From: an uncultured Eubacteriales bacterium
GTDB lineage: Bacteria; Bacillota; Clostridia; Christensenellales; Borkfalkiaceae
Direction of reading: 5' to 3'
NCBI GenBank assembly: GCA_900554485.1
Contig: USHO01000039.1
Location: forward strand, 1 to 9,262
DNA: 9,262 nucleotides
Below, piece after piece: positions 1 through 5,828 of this stretch. Under the pieces are notes generated by a model. The model saw only the letters and a list, made by a program, of their open reading frames with translations, had not been told where the DNA came from and did not search any database. A program made the position numbers and the translations under genes. Position 1 is the stretch's first letter; every line of letters starts with the position of its first letter.

Positions 1-1923
1 CGCCGCGGTAAGCGCGGGCGCGTCGTTCACGCCGTCGCCTATCATAAGCGTTTTCGCGCCGTTTCCGGTAGCCTTTACGACTTCGGAATATTTATCTTCC
101 GGCAGGACGCCCGCTTTATAATCTATACCGAGTTCGCCTGCAACCTTTTTCGCCGCGCGCTCGTTATCGCCGGTAAGCATGACGACTTTCATCTTCATCG
201 CCTTGAATTCTCCGACAGCCGCGCGCGCCTCGTCAGTAACGGCGTCTTCGACAACGAAATACCCTTTAAGCACACCGTCGACCCCTACGAAAAGCACGGT
301 CGGATTTTCGTCCGCCGCGGAAGATGCGGTTTTAAGCGTCGCGTCGTCGAGCGGAAGTTCGTCTCTGATAAGTCTCAGATTTCCGACGACGACCCTCTTG
401 CCTGTTACGTCGGCTGTAAGACCGCGACCGGCGACGGGATTGAAATTTTCAACCGCCGATAAGGCGATTCCACGCTCTTTCGCAAGAGCAATCACAGGTT
501 TTGCGAGCGGGTGCGAACTCTGGCTTTCGGCAGATGCGGCAAGACCTATCGTTTCGTTTTCGTCTCCGCTAAGCGTAACTATTCCCGTAATCTGAGGCTT
601 GTTTGCCGTCAGCGTACCCGTTTTGTCGAGCATTACGGTGTTTACCTGCGAAAGTTTCTGCAACGCCTCGCCGCTCTTTACCAGAATTCCGTTTTCGGCG
701 GCTTTACCCGTACCGACCATAAGCGCGACGGGCGTGGCGAGCCCCAACGCACACGGACACGACACCACGAGTACAGACACCGCGATATTTATCGCGAACG
801 ACACGCCGTACCCCGCCGCAAGCCACGCTATAAAAGCAATCAGAGATATGCCCATGACGGCGGGAACGAAATATCCCGCGACGGTATCCGCGACTCTGGC
901 GATCGGCACTTTTGTCGAATTCGCGTCTTCGACAAGTCTGACTATCTTATAAACCGTACTGTCTTCGCCGACGTTTTCCGCGACGAATTTGCAATATCCG
1001 CCGCCGAAAGCCGTTCCGCAGACGACTTTGTCGCCCTCTTTTTTATAAACGGGCATGCTTTCGCCCGTAATTGCGGACTCGTCGGCGTAACCGTTGCCCG
1101 AGACGATTTTACCGTCGCAAGGAACCCTTGCGCCGTCTTTCAGCACGACTATATCGCCCTTTACGAGTTCTGCGGAAGGAATTTCGACTTCCGCCCCGTC
1201 TCTTTCGACAATCGCGACGTCGGGGGCGAGTTCGAGCAACTTTCCTATCGCCGACGTCGTCTTGTTTTTGGATTTCTCTTCGAGGTACTTACCGAGAGTT
1301 ATAAGCGCGACGATCATCGCGGCGCCCTCGAAATACAGATTGTGCATATACGCATGCATCAGCGCGTGATTGCTTTCGATATGCCCCTTTATTATCATCG
1401 AAACGGCGAATATTCCGTACAGATACGAAACAGACGAGCCGAGCGCGACCAGACTGTCCATATTCGGTTTCAGCGTGAAAAGATTTCTGAACCCGCGTAT
1501 ATAATAATCGAAATTCACGGCAATTATAATCGCGGCGAGCGCAGCCTGAACCAGCGAACCCGAAATCGCGCCCTCCATCTGCATCGCGTCGAGGAATTTC
1601 GGCTCGGGCAGACCTATCATAGACCCCATCGCGACGTACATAAGCACGACGACGAGCGGCAGAGAGATTATCAGCCTTCTTTTCAGTTGTTTTTCCCTTT
1701 CGCCGCCGCGTTTATGGGCAAACCCTTCTTTGACGGTATACCCCTCGGCGGTAATCGCCTTTCTTATTTCGGCAGTCAGATCGACGTCGGAAGTAACGCT
1801 CATCGCGCCCGTCAGAAGATTGACCGTAACCGATTTTACGCCGTCCAGTTTTTTGACGCACCGTTCAACTCTTGCCGAGCAGGCGGAACACGTCATTCCG
1901 CCCACCGTATAATTTTTAACCAT
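1..1923 (-). CDS. copA: Copper-exporting P1B-type ATPase CopA (C-terminus cut by window edge)
   Basis: This is an inner-membrane pump that uses ATP to expel Cu(I) from the cytosol. The minus strand is open from ATG 1923-1921 to base 1, giving 641 residues. In order I see one N-terminal heavy-metal domain with GMTCSAC (C12, C15), a first hydrophobic helix from about residue 84, the actuator motif TGES (286-289), the transmembrane CPC metal site (389-391), the phosphorylation motif DKTGT (D433), the HP dipeptide of the nucleotide domain (H471-P472), TGDN (584-587) and the hinge motif GDGVNDAP (629-636). The order is canonical for Cu(I) ATPases, and CPC argues for copper or silver over zinc or cadmium. 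By comparison with the family about 90-110 residues, including helices 7 and 8, lie outside the window. The start is fixed by AAGGAG five bases upstream and by the metal domain beginning at once. It follows the phosphodiesterase gene by 55 bp on the same strand, so co-transcription is likely. No csoR, copY or copZ gene is adjacent within the window. Confidence 0.97.
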   Translation of the reverse strand, partial: MVKNYTVGGMTCSACSARVERCVKKLDGVKSVTVNLLTGAMSVTSDVDLTAEIRKAITAEGYTVKEGFAHKRGGEREKQLKRRLIISLPLVVVLMYVAMGSMIGLPEPKFLDAMQMEGAISGSLVQAALAAIIIAVNFDYYIRGFRNLFTLKPNMDSLVALGSSVSYLYGIFAVSMIIKGHIESNHALMHAYMHNLYFEGAAMIVALITLGKYLEEKSKNKTTSAIGKLLELAPDVAIVERDGAEVEIPSAELVKGDIVVLKDGARVPCDGKIVSGNGYADESAITGESMPVYKKEGDKVVCGTAFGGGYCKFVAENVGEDSTVYKIVRLVEDANSTKVPIARVADTVAGYFVPAVMGISLIAFIAWLAAGYGVSFAINIAVSVLVVSCPCALGLATPVALMVGTGKAAENGILVKSGEALQKLSQVNTVMLDKTGTLTANKPQITGIVTLSGDENETIGLAASAESQSSHPLAKPVIALAKERGIALSAVENFNPVAGRGLTADVTGKRVVVGNLRLIRDELPLDDATLKTASSAADENPTVLFVGVDGVLKGYFVVEDAVTDEARAAVGEFKAMKMKVVMLTGDNERAAKKVAGELGIDYKAGVLPEDKYSEVVKATGNGAKTLMIGDGVNDAPALTAA

Positions 1924-1928
1924 TTTAT

Positions 1929-1934
1929 CTCCTT
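1929..1934 (-). promoter_or_regulatory. Shine-Dalgarno site of copA
   Basis: AAGGAG on the minus strand lies five bases before the copA ATG at 1923-1921. It fixes the start codon directly ahead of the heavy-metal domain. Confidence 0.85.
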
Positions 1935-1960
1935 TTCGTCGCCGGATGATTTAGCGGCTT

Positions 1961-1978
1961 ATGTTTTTTACAAAACGT
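1961..1978 (-). repeat. Imperfect inverted repeat in the phosphodiesterase-copA gap
   Basis: On the minus strand the 18 bases read ACGTTTTGTAAAAAACAT. The two 9-base halves match as an inverted repeat at 7 of 9 positions, with no loop between them. It begins just after the phosphodiesterase stop codon and ends 37 bases before the copA start. The absence of a loop and the AT-rich arms suit a protein-binding site better than a terminator. It does not match the CopY box (TACAnnTGTA) or a CsoR site as I know them. It may be chance in an AT-rich gap. Confidence 0.25.
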
Positions 1979-2704
1979 TCACGGACGGATATACTCGAAT
2001 ATATAATTGTCCGCGTATTTTTCCGCTTTTTGCCTGTCTTCCTCGTTGCGGATTGTCCAGCAGATAACCCTTTTACCGCGGCACATCGACTCAGGCAACG
2101 GCAGATATTTTGCGTTTATGTTTATGAAATCGGGTTTCGATATAAAATTGAATAATCCGTTCGCAAGCATACGGTCGACTATCCACTTCTGATCTTTATG
2201 CCTGTCGCGACAGATCAACTGTCCGCGTATGAATTCGGGACGACGTTTTCTCAGCGTTCCGACGATCATAGGGTCGAAAGACTGCACGACGAATTCGCCC
2301 TTGTACGCATCGAGAAACGGCAGAGTCTTATCGACTATTATTTCCTTGTCGGGCTGAGTTTTATACTCGATTACGACAGGTGTTCTCCCGTTTACGAAAG
2401 TAAGAAATTCCTCGAACGTCATTATCTTTTCGTCCGTACCTGCAAGACGCATTTCTTTGACTTCGACAAGCGTTTTGGTCTGAATTTTCGCATCGACGCC
2501 CGTCATGCGTTTCATGTCGTCGTCGTGAAATACAACGGGTACGAGATCTTTCGTAAGCTGAATGTCCATCTCTATCGGGTATCCGTTTTTTATAGCGTTT
2601 TCAAAAGCCGCCGCGCTGTTTTCCGGTATACCGTCTCCGTGTAATCCGCGGTGCGCCACCGGGGTCTTCATAAGCCAAAAATCGTCTTTTATCCTCGTTT
2701 TCAT
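1979..2704 (-). CDS. Cytosolic glycerophosphodiester phosphodiesterase (GDPD family, UgpQ-like)
   Basis: Proteins of this family hydrolyse glycerophosphodiesters, such as deacylated phospholipid head groups, to sn-glycerol 3-phosphate and an alcohol, using a TIM-barrel and a divalent metal. The 241-residue product shows the family pattern: HRG (H18, R19), PENS (27-30, with E28 and N29), E45-x-D47, the catalytic HD pair (H60, D61), a later E113-x-K115, and a C-terminal CWTIRNEED stretch. The length is normal for UgpQ-like enzymes. There is no signal peptide or membrane segment, so it should act in the cytosol. The ATG at 2704-2702 has an SD-like AAGGCGG six bases upstream; an in-frame Met12 would leave too short a lead-in and lacks a better site. 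The gene is first in a leftward unit with copA 55 bp downstream. The exact substrate cannot be read from sequence, and a glycerophosphoinositol or lysophospholipase D-like activity remains possible. Confidence 0.92.
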   Translation of the reverse strand: MKTRIKDDFWLMKTPVAHRGLHGDGIPENSAAAFENAIKNGYPIEMDIQLTKDLVPVVFHDDDMKRMTGVDAKIQTKTLVEVKEMRLAGTDEKIMTFEEFLTFVNGRTPVVIEYKTQPDKEIIVDKTLPFLDAYKGEFVVQSFDPMIVGTLRKRRPEFIRGQLICRDRHKDQKWIVDRMLANGLFNFISKPDFININAKYLPLPESMCRGKRVICWTIRNEEDRQKAEKYADNYIFEYIRP

Positions 2705-2710
2705 TTTTAA

Positions 2711-2717
2711 CCGCCTT
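2711..2717 (-). promoter_or_regulatory. Shine-Dalgarno-like site of the phosphodiesterase gene
   Basis: AAGGCGG on the minus strand lies six bases before the ATG at 2704-2702. It differs from the ideal AAGGAGG at one base and supports this start over an internal Met12. Confidence 0.65.
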
Positions 2718-2729
2718 AAAAATTTTTAA
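2716..2729. repeat. Perfect 14-base AT palindrome in the phosphodiesterase leader
   Basis: TTAAAAATTTTTAA equals its own reverse complement over all 14 bases. It lies just downstream of the start site predicted from the nearer minus-strand promoter, and its end overlaps the ribosome-binding site by two bases. It could be a protein site or just a consequence of the AT-rich leader. Confidence 0.5.
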
Positions 2730-2739
2730 TTCCGAGCGT

Positions 2740-2769
2740 ATTGTACCACCGCGCGAAAGCGTTTGTCAA
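2740..2769 (-). promoter_or_regulatory. Candidate sigma-A promoter P2 (proximal) for the phosphodiesterase-copA unit
   Basis: On the minus strand a perfect -35 TTGACA (2769-2764) is followed after 18 bases by TACAAT (2745-2740), five of six matches to the -10 consensus. The predicted start is near 2733, which would leave a leader of about 29 bases. The placement and quality make this the best candidate for the leftward unit. Confidence 0.65.
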
Positions 2770-2774
2770 CCTTA

Positions 2775-2792
2775 TCGATATATAATTATCGA
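2775..2792. repeat. Inverted repeat TCGATA-N6-TATCGA near the P1 start site
   Basis: Six-base arms (2775-2780 and 2787-2792) flank TATAAT. The heptamer TTATCGA also occurs twice in direct orientation (2772-2778 and 2786-2792), 14 bases apart. The element spans the predicted start of the distal minus-strand promoter and lies just upstream of the proximal one. A regulator site is possible; in AT-rich DNA such short arms can also arise by chance. Confidence 0.35.
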
Positions 2793-2820
2793 ATATAGTT
2801 ATATCAATTATAACCGTCAA
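2792..2820 (-). promoter_or_regulatory. Candidate sigma-A promoter P1 (distal) for the phosphodiesterase-copA unit
   Basis: On the minus strand TTGACG (2820-2815) is separated by exactly 17 bases from TATATT (2797-2792). Each hexamer is one base from consensus. The start would be near 2785, giving a leader of about 80 bases that runs through P2. The 17-base spacer is itself an inverted repeat. Confidence 0.5.
2798..2814. repeat. Inverted repeat GTTATA-N5-TATAAC filling the P1 spacer
   Basis: GTTATATCAATTATAAC has perfect six-base arms around a five-base centre. It occupies exactly the 17 bases between the -35 and -10 hexamers of the distal minus-strand promoter, a place where a bound repressor or an activator of the MerR kind would act. 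MerR-family promoters normally have 19-20 base spacers, so that family is not favoured. The binding protein, if any, is unknown. Confidence 0.4.
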
Positions 2821-2825
2821 ATGGC

Positions 2826-2854
2826 TTGCCAAAAAAGTTTTTTTTATATATAAT
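2826..2854 (+). promoter_or_regulatory. Sigma-A promoter of the lepA-hemW-dnaE operon
   Basis: TTGCCA (2826-2831) and a perfect TATAAT (2849-2854) are separated by 17 bases. The predicted start near 2861 gives a leader of about 35 bases before lepA. The spacer is nearly a run of A followed by a run of eight T. Confidence 0.75.
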
Positions 2855-2879
2855 ATAAAATCGAAGAATTTTCAGTTTT

Positions 2880-2885
2880 AAGGAG
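2880..2885 (+). promoter_or_regulatory. Shine-Dalgarno site of lepA, deciding a GTG start
   Basis: AAGGAG ends ten bases before GTG 2896. No ATG is better placed, and the protein from this GTG begins as LepA proteins do, with only a few residues before the conserved NIRNFCIVAHIDHGKST stretch. Confidence 0.85.
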
Positions 2886-2895
2886 AAACCGCCAA

Positions 2896-4713
2896 GTGGC
2901 AAGAAGAGCCAAAGACAATATAAGAAATTTCTGCATAGTAGCGCATATCGACCACGGCAAATCGACCCTCGCCGACCGCATAATGGAAATGACGGGGCAA
3001 GTCGCCGAAAGAGATATGGAAGATCAACTTCTCGATTCGATGGATCTCGAGCGCGAACGCGGAATTACGATAAAACTTACGCCCGTAAGAATGGCTTACA
3101 CCGCCAAAGACGGCAAAGACTACGTTTTCAATCTTATCGACACCCCCGGACACGTCGACTTTACCTACGAAGTCTCGCGTTCGCTCGCCGCATGCGAAGG
3201 GGCGATACTTATCGTGGACGCGACGCAGGGCATAGAGGCGCAGACGCTGGCAAACTGCTATCTCGCGCTTGACAACAATCTTGAAATCGTACCCGTCATC
3301 AACAAAATCGACCTTGCGTCGGCAGACCCCGACGCGACCGCGAAAGAAATCGAAGACGTCATAGGTCTGGACGGCTCGGACGCTCCGAGAATTTCAGCCA
3401 AAAACGGAACGAATATAGATCAGGTACTCGAGCAGGTCGTAAAACTCGTTCCGCCGCCCGTCGGCGACGACGACGCACCGCTTTCCGCGCTCATATTCGA
3501 CAGTTATTACGATAACTTCAAAGGCGTCATATGTTTCGTACGCATTATGGACGGAACGGTAGGCGTCGGCACAAGAATAAAGACTTTCACCGGCAGCAAG
3601 CAATTCGACGTTACCGAAGTCGGAACGTTCAACCCTCACCTCGTGCCTAAAAAAACGCTTTCCGCAGGCGAAGTCGGATATATCGCCGCAAGCATCAAAA
3701 GTATAGAGGACGTCTCCGTCGGCGATACGATAACCGATGCGAACAACCCCGCCGAAAAGCCTTTGCCGGGTTATAAAAAAGTACAACCCGTCGTATTCTC
3801 GGGCATATACCCGCTTGACGGCAGTAAATTCAACGATCTGAAAGAGGCTCTTCTGAAACTCAAACTGAACGACGCGTCGCTTACGTTCGAGCCGGACAAC
3901 TCCGACGCGCTCGGTTTCGGTTTTCGTTGCGGTTTCCTCGGACTGTTGCATATGGAGATAATTCAGGAACGCATCGAACGCGAATTCGATCTGGAAATCA
4001 TCACCACCGCCCCGTCGGTATCTTATAAAGTTCACAAAACCGACGGCGAAATTCTCGTGGTGGACAATCCTAGCAAATTCCCCGACGTTTCGTATATAGA
4101 TTACTGCGAAGAACCCATAATAACTGCGGACATATACACTCCGCCCGATTACGTCGGCGCGATTATGGATCTGTGTCAGGAAAAGCGCGGCGTCTTCACC
4201 GATATGACGTATCTCGACGCAAAAAGGGTAAAACTCAATTACAAACTGCCCCTCAACGAAATAATCTTCGATTTCTTCGACGGACTTAAAAGCCGCACCC
4301 GCGGTTACGCGTCGTTCGATTACGAAATTACGGGGTACGAAAAGAGCGACCTAGTCAAACTTGATATGTTGCTGAACGGCGACATATGCGACGCGCTGTC
4401 GATAATCGTACACAAGGACAAAGCCTACGCCCGCGGAAGAGCGCTCGCCGAAAGACTTAAAGAAGTCATCCCCCGCCAGATGTTTGAAATACCCGTACAG
4501 GCGGCGGTCGGCGGCAAAGTCATCGCAAGGGAGACCATAAAAGCGCTGAGAAAAGACGTATTGGCAAAATGCTACGGCGGCGACATCACCCGAAAGAAAA
4601 AACTGCTTGAAAAGCAGAAAGAGGGCAAAAAGAAAATGCGTCAGTTGGGTTCGGTCGAAGTCCCGAGCGAGGCGTTTATGTCAATACTTAAAATCGACAG
4701 TCAGGATAAGTGA
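2896..4713 (+). CDS. lepA: Elongation factor 4 (LepA), ribosome-associated translational GTPase
   Basis: LepA binds the ribosome and uses GTP; it has been linked to back-translocation, ribosome assembly and translation under stress. The 605-residue product has the usual family length. The GTPase domain shows the P-loop AHIDHGKST (16-24), the switch I stretch RERGITIK (53-60), DTPGH (82-86) and NKID (136-139). A beta-barrel domain follows, then the GFRCGFLGLLHMEI signature (343-356), an EF-G-like domain V and the LepA-only C-terminal domain, ending in the basic, conserved KQKEGKKKMRQLGSVEVP region. All nucleotide-binding motifs are intact, so it should be active. After GITIK it reads LTPVRM where well-known LepA proteins read something like AQAVRL, a lineage-level variant. 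It starts with GTG. It is first in the rightward operon, and its TGA is one base from the hemW ATG. Confidence 0.98.
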   Translation: MARRAKDNIRNFCIVAHIDHGKSTLADRIMEMTGQVAERDMEDQLLDSMDLERERGITIKLTPVRMAYTAKDGKDYVFNLIDTPGHVDFTYEVSRSLAACEGAILIVDATQGIEAQTLANCYLALDNNLEIVPVINKIDLASADPDATAKEIEDVIGLDGSDAPRISAKNGTNIDQVLEQVVKLVPPPVGDDDAPLSALIFDSYYDNFKGVICFVRIMDGTVGVGTRIKTFTGSKQFDVTEVGTFNPHLVPKKTLSAGEVGYIAASIKSIEDVSVGDTITDANNPAEKPLPGYKKVQPVVFSGIYPLDGSKFNDLKEALLKLKLNDASLTFEPDNSDALGFGFRCGFLGLLHMEIIQERIEREFDLEIITTAPSVSYKVHKTDGEILVVDNPSKFPDVSYIDYCEEPIITADIYTPPDYVGAIMDLCQEKRGVFTDMTYLDAKRVKLNYKLPLNEIIFDFFDGLKSRTRGYASFDYEITGYEKSDLVKLDMLLNGDICDALSIIVHKDKAYARGRALAERLKEVIPRQMFEIPVQAAVGGKVIARETIKALRKDVLAKCYGGDITRKKKLLEKQKEGKKKMRQLGSVEVPSEAFMSILKIDSQDK

Positions 4714-4717
4714 TATG
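4711..4717 (+). promoter_or_regulatory. lepA-hemW coupling junction
   Basis: The junction reads TGATATG: the lepA stop, one base, then the hemW start. AGGA at 4703-4706 serves hemW from inside lepA. Ribosomes finishing lepA can restart on hemW. Confidence 0.8.
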
Positions 4718-5824
4718 AGCGGTATTTATGTACACGTTCCGTTTTGCAAAAGCAAGTGCATTTACTGCGATTTCGCATCGTACCCGCGCGAAATCGGCAA
4801 GGCGGAAATATATTTCGGGTGTCTGTACAAAGAGATGAAAGGCAGAGCCGAAACCCTGAAAGCCTATGTCTTCGACACAGTGTATTTCGGCGGAGGGACC
4901 CCGTCGTTCGTAGACGAAAAATACATAGTCGGCGCGATGCGTCAACTGCGCAATTTGTACAAAATCGCCGACGGAGCCGAAATCACGCTGGAAATCAATC
5001 CCGGCACACTCTCCCCCGACAAAGTAAAAGCCTATAAAAAAGCGGGATTCAACCGTTTCAGCGTCGGTCTGCAGAGCGCGGACGACAATATGCTGCGAAA
5101 ACTCAACCGCATACACAATACCAAAGACTTTCTCTACGCGTGCGAACTTCTGAAAGGCGAAAATTTAAGCGTCGACGTAATGATCGGTCTGGAAGATCAG
5201 ACGAAAGCCGACGTCCGAGCGACGATAGACCTTGCCGTAAAAGGCGGCGCGAAACACATATCGTGTTACGCGCTTAAACCCGAAGAAGGCACGATTATGT
5301 ACGGCAAGTACTTAAACGGCGATCTGCCGGGCGAAGACGAAGTCGCCGACCTGTACGACGACGCCGTACAATATCTCAAAGAAAACGGATTCGATCGCTA
5401 TGAAGTCAGCAACTTCGCCAAAGACGGATATTATTCCCGCCACAATATGAACTACTGGCAACGCGGACAGTATATCGGGTTCGGCGTTTCGGCATCGTCG
5501 TTCATCGGCGAAAGAAGATTTACGAACACCGAAAAAATCGACGAATACGTCGCATGCATACTCCGCGGCAAAGTCGCCGAAATCTTCTCGGAAGAAATCG
5601 AGGGCGACGAGAGAGAGTTTGAATACATAATGCTTGCCCTCAGAACGACGGCGGGTATAAATTTCGCCGATTTCAAGAATCGTTTCGGCGTGAATTTCAG
5701 AGAAAAATATGCGGATAAAATAAAAATATCCGAAAAGTATCTTGACATAACCGACGGGGGTCTGGCTATAAAGCCCGAATATCTCTTCGTTCAGAACGAT
5801 ATAATAATCAATTTTATGGATTGA
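4715..5824 (+). CDS. hemW: HemW-type radical SAM heme chaperone (HemN-like, annotated elsewhere as oxygen-independent coproporphyrinogen oxidase)
   Basis: HemW proteins bind heme and a 4Fe-4S cluster and are thought to insert heme into target proteins; they resemble HemN but lack coproporphyrinogen oxidase activity. The 369-residue product has CxxxCxxC at C11, C15 and C18. The following residues are D19-F20, where HemN has a further cysteine at position 20; this favours HemW. Other family marks are GGGTPS (59-64), EINPG (93-97), FSVGLQS (115-121), RIH (132-134) and HNMNYW (243-248), then a C-terminal winged-helix-like HemN_C segment. The ATG at 4715 is chosen because the radical-SAM fold begins immediately after it and AGGA (4703-4706) sits eight bases upstream; the frame stays open upstream only as overlap with lepA. 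It lies one base from both neighbours, so it is translated as the middle gene of an operon. Confidence 0.95.
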   Translation: MSGIYVHVPFCKSKCIYCDFASYPREIGKAEIYFGCLYKEMKGRAETLKAYVFDTVYFGGGTPSFVDEKYIVGAMRQLRNLYKIADGAEITLEINPGTLSPDKVKAYKKAGFNRFSVGLQSADDNMLRKLNRIHNTKDFLYACELLKGENLSVDVMIGLEDQTKADVRATIDLAVKGGAKHISCYALKPEEGTIMYGKYLNGDLPGEDEVADLYDDAVQYLKENGFDRYEVSNFAKDGYYSRHNMNYWQRGQYIGFGVSASSFIGERRFTNTEKIDEYVACILRGKVAEIFSEEIEGDEREFEYIMLALRTTAGINFADFKNRFGVNFREKYADKIKISEKYLDITDGGLAIKPEYLFVQNDIIINFMD

Positions 5825-5828
5825 AATG
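5822..5828 (+). promoter_or_regulatory. hemW-dnaE coupling junction
   Basis: The junction reads TGAAATG: the hemW stop, one base, then the dnaE start. The upstream 20 bases are AT-rich and hold only a weak GGA element, so dnaE translation probably depends on ribosomes arriving from hemW. Confidence 0.75.

Larger units (their letters stand above)
2705..2895. promoter_or_regulatory. Divergent AT-rich control region between the phosphodiesterase and lepA units
   Basis: This 191-base gap separates two units transcribed away from each other and is far richer in A and T than the flanking genes. It contains a plus-strand promoter for lepA, two candidate minus-strand promoters, the ribosome sites of both first genes, a perfect 14-base AT palindrome and two short inverted repeats, all listed separately. 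I see no open reading frame, RNA gene, riboswitch fold or terminator in it. Because transcription leaves in both directions, no terminator is needed here. Confidence 0.8.

Noticed and set aside
511..2067. Long plus-strand reading frame opposite copA, and shorter ones at 179-595, 599-952 and 1094-1369
   Set aside because: The minus strand encodes a full set of CopA motifs through the same bases. The plus-strand translations have biased composition, no domain pattern and no ribosome site.
2798..2814. CueR/MerR-type copper operator in the P1 spacer
   Set aside because: The spacer is 17 bases, not the 19-20 typical of that family, and the repeat lacks the usual CueR sequence. Kept only as an unassigned inverted repeat.
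2831..2845. A6-G-T8 tract considered as a terminator
   Set aside because: It has no loop and no GC stem, and both flanking units are transcribed away from it. It fits as the spacer of the lepA promoter.
3394..4035. 213-residue minus-strand frame opposite lepA, and 2878-3153 overlapping the lepA start
   Set aside because: Shadows of a canonical LepA sequence, with no ribosome site or domain signature.
4607..4714. Upstream in-frame extension of hemW from an ATG inside lepA
   Set aside because: The extension is Lys/Arg-rich and unlike HemW. The ATG at 4715 has AGGA at the right distance and starts the conserved YVHVPFCxxxCxxC region.
4715..5824. Naming the gene hemN (coproporphyrinogen oxidase)
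   Set aside because: The cysteine motif is followed by D-F and lacks the extra cysteine of true HemN, and the lepA neighbour is typical of hemW.
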